64,000 nt of DNA from Luteolibacter sp. SL250 (GTDB taxonomy: Bacteria > Verrucomicrobiota > Verrucomicrobiia > Verrucomicrobiales > Akkermansiaceae), in assembly GCF_026625605.1 (NCBI RefSeq), contig NZ_CP113054.1, positions 2,666,001 through 2,730,000 of the forward strand, in the 5' to 3' direction. The position numbers and the translations under genes were made by a program. Within the stretch, counting starts at the first letter, position 1, and every line of letters starts with the position of its first letter. This document shows positions 17,293-25,632 of the stretch, in pieces. The notes under the pieces were generated by a model. It was not told where the DNA came from. It ran no database searches and was given only the letters and a program-made list of their open reading frames with translations.

Positions 17293-18614
17293 AAGGTCCT
17301 TTCCGATGATGCCGGTTTGGTTTTCTTCAAACGGACGACCACCGCCAGCAGCACCAGCGTGGCGATGAAATACCACGGCAGCCAGCCGAGGGACTTCGCA
17401 AACACCTCGTCCGCGGACGTTCCGGCACCAGAGACCTGGCTGATTCCTTTTGTCAGTCCGGCGAACATCAGCCCCACCGCTCCGTAGCCCAGGTTGAACG
17501 CCAGTCCGCGGAAGCTCAGGATCGTCGCCCGGCGCCGGGAGTCCGTCACCAGTTCGTTCAGGTAGTGGGAGACGAAGAACTGGATGAACGACATGGCCAT
17601 GCCCAGCGGCACCAGCCAGATGAGACCATACCACGGCGTGACAAAGGCGGACCCCACCAGGCCGATGAAGACCACCACGGCGAGGATGCCGAAGTTCCGT
17701 GCCATGCTGCCCCGCTCCACCATCCGTTTGGCGATGGCCGGGACGACGAAACCCAGCAGGGAAAGTGCCGCCGCAGTGATGCCGAAGGCCGCCGTCGGCA
17801 GGCCGATGATGCGGAAATACCCCGCCTCAAAGGTCAGGAACAGGCGGACGATGCTGTCAAAGCACAGGCCCGTGAGGATGATGGCGAAGGCGGCGGGCGT
17901 CAGCCAGATCCACCGCCCGGCGGCGAGGGTGGCTTTCCACGGGCTGGCTTGCGTGCCTCCATCGTGGGAGGTCGCCGCCGGTTCCCGCATGGAAAGCGCG
18001 ACAGCCAGCGCGAGGACGGCATTTCCCAGCGTGAACAGCAGCGGCAGCCGCATGGCGGTGTTCTTGGTGATGGTCCATGGCAGGCCGGTGGCATGGAGCA
18101 GCCGCTGCATGAAGCCCTCGTCATAGATCGCCGCGCCCGCCATCAGGGTGATGAAGAAGGCGACCGACTGCCAGCGCATCACCCGCGCCAGCACCTGCGG
18201 CCATTCCTTTTCCCGTCCCTCCGCCGCGAGCGTGTCGTAGGCCAGCGCCTCATCCGCGCCGCTGGCACTGGCCTCCGCCGCGCCACTGAGCAGCCGGTTG
18301 ACCAGGAACAGCCCGAACAGCAGGGTGGGGTTGCCCCGTGGCGCGAAGGCGAACACCGCCATCTCCACCACCATCAGGATGGCGGCGATGACGACCATCC
18401 GCCGCCGCCCCAGGTAGTCGGCCAGCGCGCCGGATGGCACCTCCAGCCCCACGATGGCCGCCGCCCACGCGACGTTGAGCATCGCGTATTGGCCCACGCT
18501 CAACCCCAGGTCCAGGAACAGGATCGCCAGCACCGGGTAGTACCACCGCGCGTTGAAGAACACGCGGAACGCGATGAAGAGCGGGATGTTGCGCGGGAGC
18601 GGAGCGGAAGGCAC
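17286..18614 (-). CDS. MFS transporter
   Basis: 442 aa with about 12 hydrophobic helices. The A-motif region after the second helix reads GALADYLGRRRMVVIAA, the usual GXLADxxGRR signature of the major facilitator superfamily. No substrate-specific signature is evident. A long cytoplasmic loop around residue 215-225 (REPAATSHDGGTQAS) separates the two six-helix halves. The gene is convergent with the small exported protein and follows the SGNH hydrolase gene at a 17-bp gap on the same strand, so the two may share a transcript. Confidence 0.85.
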   Translation of the reverse strand: MPSAPLPRNIPLFIAFRVFFNARWYYPVLAILFLDLGLSVGQYAMLNVAWAAAIVGLEVPSGALADYLGRRRMVVIAAILMVVEMAVFAFAPRGNPTLLFGLFLVNRLLSGAAEASASGADEALAYDTLAAEGREKEWPQVLARVMRWQSVAFFITLMAGAAIYDEGFMQRLLHATGLPWTITKNTAMRLPLLFTLGNAVLALAVALSMREPAATSHDGGTQASPWKATLAAGRWIWLTPAAFAIILTGLCFDSIVRLFLTFEAGYFRIIGLPTAAFGITAAALSLLGFVVPAIAKRMVERGSMARNFGILAVVVFIGLVGSAFVTPWYGLIWLVPLGMAMSFIQFFVSHYLNELVTDSRRRATILSFRGLAFNLGYGAVGLMFAGLTKGISQVSGAGTSADEVFAKSLGWLPWYFIATLVLLAVVVRLKKTKPASSERTFQ

Positions 18615-18631
18615 GGCGGCACTTTATCCCA

Positions 18632-20131
18632 TCACCGCTGCTTCGAATAGATCATCTTGTCCGCGACTTCCGCCCACAGGCGGTTGATGCCGTCGGAGCC
18701 TTCCTTCGTGTGGTGGACGCCATCCTTCGCCAGCGCGGTGGCATGGTTTTTCCGCGTGTAGCTCCAGTAGTCCGCGTAGGGGAGCTGGGTGGCGGGATCC
18801 AGTGCATACGGTGCCTTTGTCCGGCAGAACACATCCACCCCGGCCAGGTTCACCGGCAGCGTGTTGTAGAAGACGTTGTATTTCACGGGTTCCAGCGTCT
18901 CCAGGTTCAGGTAGCCGGTGGAGAACTCGATGCGGACCGGCACCAGGAACATGCCATTCGCGGTGCAGAGATCCTGCGCCTCCGTGAGCATCTTGATGAA
19001 CTTCTCCCCCATCCACAGTCCACCACCGACACCGACGTCGTTGAAGCCTGGCTCGTAGCAGAGGAGGGTGCCAACGGGGACGGTCGCGCCTTCCGGTGCC
19101 TTCAGCAGCGGCAGGAAGTTCTTCATCCGCCCGTAGGTGTTGCCCATCATCTCTCCGCCCTGGGAGGAGTTGATGACCATGGGATAGCGGTCGGGGTGTT
19201 GCTTCCGCACCAGATCGGAGAACCAGACACTGTGGCGCTCCGGGGAACCGCCCACCATGTCCTGCACCACCAGGCTGTCCCCGGCGAAAAGCCACGAGTC
19301 ATTGTGGAAGCCCTTCGGCGCGGCGCGGAACACATCCAGCCTGCAGAGCTGAAAGTTGCTGGAGTTCCTCACGCCGATCCACTTCGGCTTGTGGTTCGGG
19401 AAGGCGATCACGCCGTCCAGATACTTGTTCTCCCCGGACGCGATCTCCGTCCATGTGCCGTTGATGCCATCGGTGGAGTCATGGCTTTCGATGATGGTGT
19501 AGGTCTTCAATGCCCGCCAGTTGATGTTATAGGCGTAGCCTTGGCCGGTGGAGTCCGTGCGGAAGTTCAGCATCAGATACTCCGCGTCCGCGATGGGGAT
19601 CTTCGGATCGAGCTTGATGCGGACATCAACGGGTTCCTTCTCCTTGAAGCCGCAGCTCGTCGCGTCGGAGCCGTCCACCAGGTCCTCCAGCTTGCCCAGC
19701 ACCGGCTTCGTCGTGCTGACGATGGCGGACCCCAGTGTGAGGCACATGTTTTTGGCGATCTTCACCGGAAACGGCGCGCCGGGAGACGGCGTGATCGTGA
19801 ACGCCTGGGTGGGGGGAGTGGGTGGGCTTTCGCCATCCGCATTGGTGGCGGTGAGCTTGAAGTAAAACGTCGTTCCCTGCGGCAGCTTGCCGATCTTCAC
19901 CGCCCGCTCCGCGAACTGTGCCCCGGGCACCTTGGTAAAGGTGCCGTCCTTCTTGTCGCTCACGTAGAGCGTGTGGCCCGTCGCATCCGCCACCAGCGGG
20001 CGATACCAGGTGAGGGTGACGCTGTTTGCGGAGTTGTCCGTCATCGCGAAGCCGAGCGGAGCGGCGGGCACCGCGGCCATGGCCATCGCGGAGAAAAGCG
20101 GCAGGAGGGGAAGGAACGAGGAGGCACGCAT
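18632..20131 (-). CDS. Secreted fibronectin type III plus SGNH-like hydrolase
   Basis: 499 aa. Signal peptide MRASSFLPLLPLFSAMAMAA; then one Fn3 domain (PLGFAMTDNSANSVTLTWYR to about residue 100), a discoidin/carbohydrate-binding-like region (about 130-270), and an SGNH/GDSL-type domain with LFAGDSLVVQDM as the nucleophile block near 280 and DGVHHTKEG as the Asp-xx-His block near the C-terminus. SGNH proteins are mostly esterases acting on acyl or acetyl groups of carbohydrates. A polysaccharide deacetylase role is inferred from secretion and accessory domains. An upstream ATG at 20179 is possible but would spoil the signal peptide. Confidence 0.8.
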   Translation of the reverse strand: MRASSFLPLLPLFSAMAMAAVPAAPLGFAMTDNSANSVTLTWYRPLVADATGHTLYVSDKKDGTFTKVPGAQFAERAVKIGKLPQGTTFYFKLTATNADGESPPTPPTQAFTITPSPGAPFPVKIAKNMCLTLGSAIVSTTKPVLGKLEDLVDGSDATSCGFKEKEPVDVRIKLDPKIPIADAEYLMLNFRTDSTGQGYAYNINWRALKTYTIIESHDSTDGINGTWTEIASGENKYLDGVIAFPNHKPKWIGVRNSSNFQLCRLDVFRAAPKGFHNDSWLFAGDSLVVQDMVGGSPERHSVWFSDLVRKQHPDRYPMVINSSQGGEMMGNTYGRMKNFLPLLKAPEGATVPVGTLLCYEPGFNDVGVGGGLWMGEKFIKMLTEAQDLCTANGMFLVPVRIEFSTGYLNLETLEPVKYNVFYNTLPVNLAGVDVFCRTKAPYALDPATQLPYADYWSYTRKNHATALAKDGVHHTKEGSDGINRLWAEVADKMIYSKQR

Positions 20132-20492
20132 GGGTTTCGCGCAGCATAGACACCTGCGCCCGCCCATGGGAAGTGCCATGCCGGGTGGGTTGAGGTTAAC
20201 TGTTCAGCGGATTTGTAACAGGAGGGCGGGGAGAAAGCATCGTGACGGGAGCGGATGGAGAAAAGGATCGCACGGCGGCGGTATCGGGTGGATTCCATGC
20301 GTGTGCTTTTCCGGAGCCTCCTCTGCCTTTGCCTTGTCTCCTGGGCGAACAACCCGCTGTGCAACCTCTCCAACCGCAGCGGGCTGCCGGTGGTTCCGTT
20401 CAGGGTTGGAGTGAGGTAGGGGTGGCCGACTGCCGGCGCATCGTGCGTGCGTGCATTGCTTTTCACTTCCCTCCAACGGAACGCGGACTACC
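20132..20492. other. Gap of about 360 bases between two leftward secreted-protein genes
   Basis: No known RNA or repeat is recognised. It holds one short plus-strand ORF (20297-20419) described separately and otherwise no structure I can support. Confidence 0.5.
20297..20419 (+). CDS. Possible 40-aa small protein
   Basis: Starts MRVLFRSLLCLCLVSWANNP and ends GLPVVPFRVGVR. The start resembles a signal peptide with two Cys in the hydrophobic core. There is no clear ribosome binding site and no neighbour on this strand, so it may be chance. Confidence 0.25.
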   Translation: MRVLFRSLLCLCLVSWANNPLCNLSNRSGLPVVPFRVGVR

Positions 20493-22622
20493 CTATGGGG
20501 GAGGAACTTTTTCCACGATCCGGTAGAAGTAGGATGATTCGGAAGGACGTGGATAGATCTCCTTGAAGTATCCGTTCGGAGGATAAGTGGTGCTGGTGAA
20601 AGGCGTCCAGGTCTTCAGGTCGGGCGACCGTTGCAGTTCGGTTGAAACCGCGCTGTTGGTCAGGACCATGAACTCGATTTTCCCATTGTCGGAGAACGGA
20701 AGTATCTCGAGCTGCGGAGGTGTTCCCGGGGGAGAAAGTGGCAGGATCGACAGGCCTGCTTCACCTCCAATGCCCCCAACGGTGGCCACGCGGATCGCGT
20801 AGGTCTGGCCTGCGGTGGCGTCCAGGGATATCTGCGCGGTGTAGGTCGTGCTGAGGTTGCTGGCGGTGCCGGATCCGACATGGGTCAGTGTGTCGAGTGA
20901 TGAACCGGTATAGACATCGACTCTCGGCATGAATCCCGCGGGCCATCCCCGGCTGGAGATGACGAAGGTTCCTGAAACGGGAGCGGTCCACGACCACCAG
21001 ATCGACTTGCTGCCGCCTCCTGTTTCCCCGGCTTCCGTTGTGGAATACTGATTGTCACCCAGTTCGAAAACCCTGTTTCCGGTGATGACTTTCCGGTTTG
21101 CGAAAAAATCGTTCGGTGTGTAGTAGGTAATCAGGAACAGAACGGGAGCCGAGACGGTTTTCGCCCCATTGTTGTCCGTGGCCACCGCGAGGATGCGTTG
21201 GTAATGGTTGGCAGCCGGTGGCAGGGTGACCGTGGAGGTGAACGGCGGAACGGTGGATGTTGCAATGGGGAGGCTGGTGCCTCCGGCGTCGTAGGAATCG
21301 TAGTAGTAATCGACCCGCACGACGTTCCCATCCGGATCGCTTGCGTTCACACGCAGCTCGAGGTTCGTGCCGACGTAGTAGGGCAAGCTGCCCACGGGAT
21401 TGGTGATCGAGATGGACGGAGGCGAATTAGGGGTGACCGTCAGGGTGACCGGATCGTCGCTGAGAGATCCCTGGGAACCAATCCGGATACTGTATTCGAT
21501 TCCGGCGCTCAGCTCGAACCTTTCCATCAGGGTACCCGCGGGAGAGCCATTGACCAACTGGCCGGTCTGTTTCACCAGCGCACCGAGCGAATTTCCCGTG
21601 TAGAGATTGAACCGGTTGTTGGTCGAACCATTCGGATAGGCTGAGATGTAGTGGGGGCCGCTGGCTTGCGGTATGAACTTCCACCAGATGGAACGTCCCG
21701 CAATGGGCTCTCCGTCCTCGTATGTGGATCCGCCGCTATTTCCGGAAACGGTCGCCGGGAGGACAGGGATCAGGATTCTATCCGCAAAGTGGTCGTTTGC
21801 CGGGGGGGCGACGTATTCGGTGATGAGGAATGAGACGGAGGCCGAGACGGTCTTCGCCTCCTGGTTGTCAGTGGCGACCGCGAAGACATTTTCCTGATAC
21901 GTTCCGGCCGGAGGCACGGTCATCGTCGCGCTGAATGGAGCCACCGTGGATGAGGCGACGGGTTGGCTGCTCCCTTCAAGGTAATGGTGGCCCAGGTAGT
22001 AATCGACGCGCGCGACGTTCCCATCCGGATCGCTGGCATCCACACGCAGCTCAAGCGCTGTGCCGTGGTAAGCCGGCTTGCCTGCGGTTGGATGGGTGAT
22101 TGATACGGCCGGAGGTGAATTCCGGTTCACCTTCAACGTAACGGGACCGACATCCCAATCAATCGTGGAACCCACCAGGATGCTATATTCCACACCGGCG
22201 GTCAGCTCGAACTTTTCCAGCCAGGTATAGGTGGGGGCGCTGGCGATCAATTGGCCTTCCTTTTTTACAAGGGTGCCGAGCGAATTGCCGGTATAGAGAT
22301 GCAGCCTGTAGTAATTCGAGTAGGCGGGGTAGGCGGAGATGTAGTGGGAGCCGCTCGCCTGGGGTGTGAACTTCCACCAAATGGAGCGGCCTGTCATGGG
22401 ATCACCGGCTTCCAGGGTGGATCCAGTGGTGTTTCCGGTAACCGTAGCCGGAAGTGATGGAATAAGCGTCCGGTTCGCGAAGTGATCGTTCACCGGCTGC
22501 GCGGCGGCAATGCCGGCCAACGATCCGCAGATCAGGACTCCGGTCCACAGTTGGCTGGCTGTTGACGCGAGTTTGCGGAAAAATCTCGATGCACGGATAC
22601 GTTCGGAATTCATGAGCTGCAT
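20493..22622 (-). CDS. Large secreted protein built from repeated beta-sandwich modules
   Basis: About 709 aa from the ATG at 22622, or 706 from 22613. A signal segment (TGVLICGSLAGIAAAQ) is followed by a module beginning NDHFANR, a second beginning NDHFADR and a third beginning NDFFANR. Each opens with a PPC-like domain (RSIWWKF.PQASG.HYISAYP; LYTGNSLG). The first two are followed by an Ig-like domain (NSPPAVSITHPTAG / NSPPSISITNPVG, then DASDPDGNV.RVDYY and FAVATDN). The C-terminus (LQRSPDLKTWTPFTSTTYPP) is the verrucomicrobial tail domain that often ends such proteins. Probably cell-surface or extracellular; function unknown. Confidence 0.8.
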   Translation of the reverse strand: MQLMNSERIRASRFFRKLASTASQLWTGVLICGSLAGIAAAQPVNDHFANRTLIPSLPATVTGNTTGSTLEAGDPMTGRSIWWKFTPQASGSHYISAYPAYSNYYRLHLYTGNSLGTLVKKEGQLIASAPTYTWLEKFELTAGVEYSILVGSTIDWDVGPVTLKVNRNSPPAVSITHPTAGKPAYHGTALELRVDASDPDGNVARVDYYLGHHYLEGSSQPVASSTVAPFSATMTVPPAGTYQENVFAVATDNQEAKTVSASVSFLITEYVAPPANDHFADRILIPVLPATVSGNSGGSTYEDGEPIAGRSIWWKFIPQASGPHYISAYPNGSTNNRFNLYTGNSLGALVKQTGQLVNGSPAGTLMERFELSAGIEYSIRIGSQGSLSDDPVTLTVTPNSPPSISITNPVGSLPYYVGTNLELRVNASDPDGNVVRVDYYYDSYDAGGTSLPIATSTVPPFTSTVTLPPAANHYQRILAVATDNNGAKTVSAPVLFLITYYTPNDFFANRKVITGNRVFELGDNQYSTTEAGETGGGSKSIWWSWTAPVSGTFVISSRGWPAGFMPRVDVYTGSSLDTLTHVGSGTASNLSTTYTAQISLDATAGQTYAIRVATVGGIGGEAGLSILPLSPPGTPPQLEILPFSDNGKIEFMVLTNSAVSTELQRSPDLKTWTPFTSTTYPPNGYFKEIYPRPSESSYFYRIVEKVPPP

Positions 22623-23059
22623 GTTGATGGCATGACTGCCGGAAATGAGTATCGAGGTGTCGCTCCTACCCTTTCTCCGGGACGCTTTCACCAAGCTGCG
22701 GGTGTCATAAGCGGATGTGATATGGCAATCAAGTTCATGTCGTGTTCCGGTTCCGGGAAAGTGACTTTTCCGCTGGAAGTTGAAACTGGCCCGGCGCTGT
22801 GTCTTTGCTGTGGTTCAGAATCGTGCTGTGCCTGCATTTTCTCTGAAACCGAGGGGAAAATTCCCGACGGACTGGATCAAATGGATCTTTGGAACGTGTG
22901 GAATCGATTCGCCCGATCCAAAAGGGGGGAGGCTCGTTATTCGTTCTGGGTTGTTCGCGCTGAAGCGGGATTCCCAGCGGCCTTGGCGGTCGCTTCTCAC
23001 TTGACTTTGCGAAGCTTCTCCAGCACCTACTTCGCCACAGCGGCCCGCCGCGACCCAGA
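22623..23059. other. Gap of about 440 bases before tRNA-Ser
   Basis: No credible ORF. The open frame antisense through the tRNA is rejected below. A stretch near 22979-23011 (CTTGGCGGTCGC...TTTGCGAAGC) weakly resembles repeat family B. Nothing else recognised. Confidence 0.5.
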
Positions 23060-23147
23060 GGAGAGGTGGTCGAGTGGTTTATGGCTCCGGTCTTGAAAAC
23101 CGGCTTAGGGAAACCTAACGTGGGTTCGAATCCCACCCTCTCCGCCA
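23060..23147 (+). tRNA. tRNA-Ser (anticodon UGA)
   Basis: 88 bases with encoded CCA. Acceptor GGAGAGG pairs with CCTCTCC; the anticodon arm is CCGGT-CTTGAAA-ACCGG with anticodon TGA; a long variable arm (CTTAGGGAAACCTAACG) confirms a class II tRNA; the T arm is GTGGG-TTCGAAT-CCCAC. It reads serine UCA-type codons. Confidence 0.97.
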
Positions 23148-23182
23148 ACACCCCAGTCCCCCTCGCGGGACTGGGGTGTTGG
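23147..23182 (+). terminator. Stable hairpin directly after tRNA-Ser
   Basis: ACACCCCAGTCCC pairs with GGGACTGGGGTGT around a short CTCGC-type loop, directly after the CCA end. No T run follows, so it may act as a processing or 3'-end signal rather than a standard terminator. Confidence 0.6.
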
Positions 23183-23295
23183 CGTTATAGGGCGGGACGA
23201 GTTCCCAAGTGCGAACCCGGGTTCGAAAGCCCCGTGAGAGTTAGCGAACCTTCAAAGAGAGCGAAGCCACTCCGCTTGGATTTGCGAAGCGAATC

Positions 23296-23350
23296 AATCC
23301 CACTCTCTCCGCCAACACCCCAGCCCTGCTCGCGAGACTGGGGTGTTGAC
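23296..23350 (+). repeat. Partial duplicate of the tRNA-Ser 3' end and its hairpin
   Basis: AATCCCACTCTCTCCGCCAA followed by CACCCCAGCCCTGCTCGCGA and GACTGGGGTGTTG, closely matching 23127-23182. It has a 3' acceptor end but no matching tRNA body upstream, so it is a decayed copy. Confidence 0.75.
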
Positions 23351-23355
23351 ATTAA

Positions 23356-23405
23356 GGAGAGGAAGCAATGCCCGGATGAGGACCACGGGTCCGAAACCCG
23401 TGAGT
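23356..23405 (+). pseudogene. Possible decayed tRNA-Ser 5' half
   Basis: Starts with the same acceptor heptamer GGAGAGG as tRNA-Ser and carries an anticodon-arm-like hairpin ACGGG-TCCGAAA-CCCGT (loop would give CGA, but position 33 is C not T). No D arm or matching 3' half is seen. Tentative. Confidence 0.3.
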
Positions 23406-23534
23406 GCCAACGGGCCTTTGGCGGTAGGCTGGAGCTCTACGAGGAAAAGATTGAATCGGTTGAATTTCCCTGTTGCCAAACCCGTCAGTCGCAGCATAAT
23501 TTCTGCCCGCCGCGAGGCCGAAAGGCCTCGGAAA

Positions 23535-23605
23535 AGCCTCATAGTGTAACGGTAGCACACCGGATTTTGATTCCGTTCGCCTAGGTTCGAATCCTAGTGA
23601 GGCTA
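23535..23605 (+). tRNA. tRNA-Gln (anticodon UUG)
   Basis: 71 bases, CCA not encoded. Acceptor AGCCTCA pairs with TGAGGCT; the anticodon loop gives TTG; the T arm CTAGG-TTCGAAT-CCTAG is perfect. D loop AGTGTAACGGTAGCAC is normal for tRNA-Gln. Confidence 0.96.
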
Positions 23606-23659
23606 CTTTTCCGATCGCTCCCAACAACTGATGTTGGTTCCAGAGCAAGCGGCAATCAC

Positions 23660-23684
23660 GGAGTCCATAGCGGACTCCTTTTTT
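23660..23684 (+). terminator. Intrinsic terminator after tRNA-Gln
   Basis: GGAGTCC-ATAGC-GGACTCC followed by TTTTTT: a 7-bp stem and U tract. Confidence 0.85.
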
Positions 23685-23718
23685 GTGTCCCGGCTGCTTG
23701 CTCCGCTGCAAAGTCTGA

Positions 23719-23756
23719 TTTTGAACCACGGATGGATGCGGATGGTCACGGATGAA
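23719..23756 (+). repeat. ACCACGGATGGATGCGGATG-type short repeat (single copy)
   Basis: GAACCACGGATGGATGCGGA then TGGTCACGGATGAAG. From general knowledge this resembles a dispersed repeat (ACCACAGATGNACACGGATG) of verrucomicrobial and planctomycete genomes. No second copy is seen here. Confidence 0.45.
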
Positions 23757-24010
23757 GAGAGGAGAGGCGGGTATTTCCCAAGGCGGCACAGCCGCTCTGA
23801 AACCCGGTAGGGCTGGACCGGCCCCGGTCCGCCGTGGCTTTCGGCGCGCAGGCTATCGATGAACCCTGATCCAACCGCTCCGTAGTGAGTCAACCCTTCG
23901 GCGCGGCCGTTGCCACCGCCTGCCATTTTCCCAATGGGCATCCGGGACATGTACCCGTGCAACAGGGCCATGGCAGGAATCTGCGGAGCTGTGCATGGTC
24001 CCATCCAGCA

Positions 24011-25606
24011 ATGAGAACGAAATTTTCATCCATGATGGGCATGCTGGCGGCGCTGGGCCAGGTGTGTTTCGCGCAGGGTTACCAGGCCTCGGTGGAGATC
24101 GACACGGCGCGGGTGACGGGAAAGATCGAGCCGGACATCTATGGGCAATACCTGGAGCATGTGGAGGAGGCGGACGAGTGCATCTACCCGTCGATATGGG
24201 ACAACACCTCGCCGAAGTCCGATGCGATGGGGCTGCGGAAGGACGTGATGGCGGCGGTGCGGGAGCTGAAGGTGCCGGTCGTGCGTTGGCCGGGTGGTTG
24301 CTTCGCGGATGTCTATCATTGGGAGAACGGCATCGGGCCGCGGGACAAGCGTCCGGTGCTGCCGAACAAGCACTGGGGCGGAAACGAATCGCACCAGTTC
24401 GGCACGGATGAGTTCCTGCAATGGTCCGCCCAGGTGGGGACCACGCCGTATGTGAATGTGAACCTCGGCTCCGGCACGCTGGATGAGGCGCTGCGCTGGT
24501 TGGAATACTGCAATGGTCCCGCGACATCGGAGCAGGGGAAACGCCGTGCGGCCAACGGCCACGCCGCTCCCTACAACGTGCCCTACTGGGGCATCGGCAA
24601 TGAAACGTGGGGGCCATGGGAAACCGGCCACACGGATGCGGTGACCTACTCGAAGATGCTGGCGGAGTGGGCCACTGCCATGCGCAAGCAGGATCCTTCC
24701 ATCAGGATCCTCGCCGTGGGATCGAACGCCGGCTCCGATCCGAAGTGGGACCGCGAGGTGCTGAAGCAGGCGGGGGACAAGATCGACTACCTGACGCTCC
24801 ACGCCTACGGCAGTTCCGTGAACGACCAGCCGGACGAGTATGAGGCGGTCGTCTTCACCGCGGAATACTTCGACTTCGCCATCCGCCGGATGCTGAAGAC
24901 CATCGACGAACACAAGGCGGAGACCGGCCTGAAGAACGACGTGCGGATTTCCATGGATGAATGGAACATCCGGCACTTCGCGACGGGGAAGGGCGACTTC
25001 AAGAAGAACCTCCGGCGGAGGGATCCGCGCAACGTGGAGGACATGATGTTCGTGGCCGGAACCCTGAACGTGATGGTGCGGCACAGCCCGCGGGTGGCGA
25101 TGGCGAACTACGTCTTCCTCATCAACGGCCATGCGCCGATGCTGGTGAACGCGGACGGTGTGGTGAAAACACCGCTCTACCATGTGTTCCGCCAATATTC
25201 GGAATGGATGAACGGCAGCGCACTGGAAGTGAAGGTCGAAAGCCCGGTGGTGACCACTCCGCCTCCGAAGACGGGAGGCATGTCGCACAAGAACTTCCCG
25301 AAAAACTACGACCGGAAGGAGGCACCCCTCCTCGATACCGCCGCGGCCCTGCGGGAGGATGGCACGCTGGTCGTCAGCCTCATCAATCGCCACCGCGCGG
25401 ATGCGGCGGAGGTCGCGCTGAAACTGCCTCCGGGATATAGGGTGAAGCGCTCATGGACCATGGGCCACGCCGATGCGAAGGCCGTGAATGATTTCGCCAC
25501 GCCGGAGCGCGTGATGCCGGTGGAGAAGGAGATCACGGAGCCGGTGTCCTCGTGGTCATGCGCCGCGCGGAGCGTGGTGCTGCTCTCCTGCGAAAAAGTG
25601 AAGTGA
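24011..25606 (+). CDS. Secreted alpha-L-arabinofuranosidase, GH51 family
   Basis: 531 aa. Signal peptide MRTKFSSMMGMLAALGQVCFAQG. GH51 landmarks: GQYLEHVEEADECIYPSIWD near the start of the barrel, VVRWPGGCFADVYHWENGIG, the acid/base Glu in YWGIGNETWG and the nucleophile Glu in RISMDEWNIR, followed by a C-terminal beta domain. The enzyme would release L-arabinose from arabinan, arabinoxylan or arabinogalactan. The ATG at 24011 is chosen over upstream in-frame codons because it gives the signal peptide. First gene of a three-gene rightward operon with an oxidoreductase and a transporter. Confidence 0.92.
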   Translation: MRTKFSSMMGMLAALGQVCFAQGYQASVEIDTARVTGKIEPDIYGQYLEHVEEADECIYPSIWDNTSPKSDAMGLRKDVMAAVRELKVPVVRWPGGCFADVYHWENGIGPRDKRPVLPNKHWGGNESHQFGTDEFLQWSAQVGTTPYVNVNLGSGTLDEALRWLEYCNGPATSEQGKRRAANGHAAPYNVPYWGIGNETWGPWETGHTDAVTYSKMLAEWATAMRKQDPSIRILAVGSNAGSDPKWDREVLKQAGDKIDYLTLHAYGSSVNDQPDEYEAVVFTAEYFDFAIRRMLKTIDEHKAETGLKNDVRISMDEWNIRHFATGKGDFKKNLRRRDPRNVEDMMFVAGTLNVMVRHSPRVAMANYVFLINGHAPMLVNADGVVKTPLYHVFRQYSEWMNGSALEVKVESPVVTTPPPKTGGMSHKNFPKNYDRKEAPLLDTAAALREDGTLVVSLINRHRADAAEVALKLPPGYRVKRSWTMGHADAKAVNDFATPERVMPVEKEITEPVSSWSCAARSVVLLSCEKVK

Positions 25607-25632
25607 GAACCAGAATCTAACAGAACAAAGAA

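Larger units (their letters stand above)
23606..24010. other. Gap of about 400 bases between tRNA-Gln and the GH51 gene
   Basis: Contains the tRNA-Gln terminator and one ACCACGGATG-type repeat (both listed). The remainder (23762-24010) holds no ORF or motif I can support, although it remains open upstream of the GH51 start. Confidence 0.5.

Noticed and set aside
22735-23151. 138-aa minus-strand ORF beginning MLAERVGFEPTLGFPKPVF
   Set aside because: It is antisense to tRNA-Ser; AERVGFEPT-type ORFs are a well-known annotation artefact of tRNA genes.
23352-23789. 145-aa minus-strand ORF with LGFEPRRTESKSGVLPLHY
   Set aside because: Antisense to tRNA-Gln, same kind of artefact.
24026-25393. 455-codon minus-strand ORF
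   Set aside because: Antisense shadow of the GH51 gene; His/Arg-rich and without motifs.
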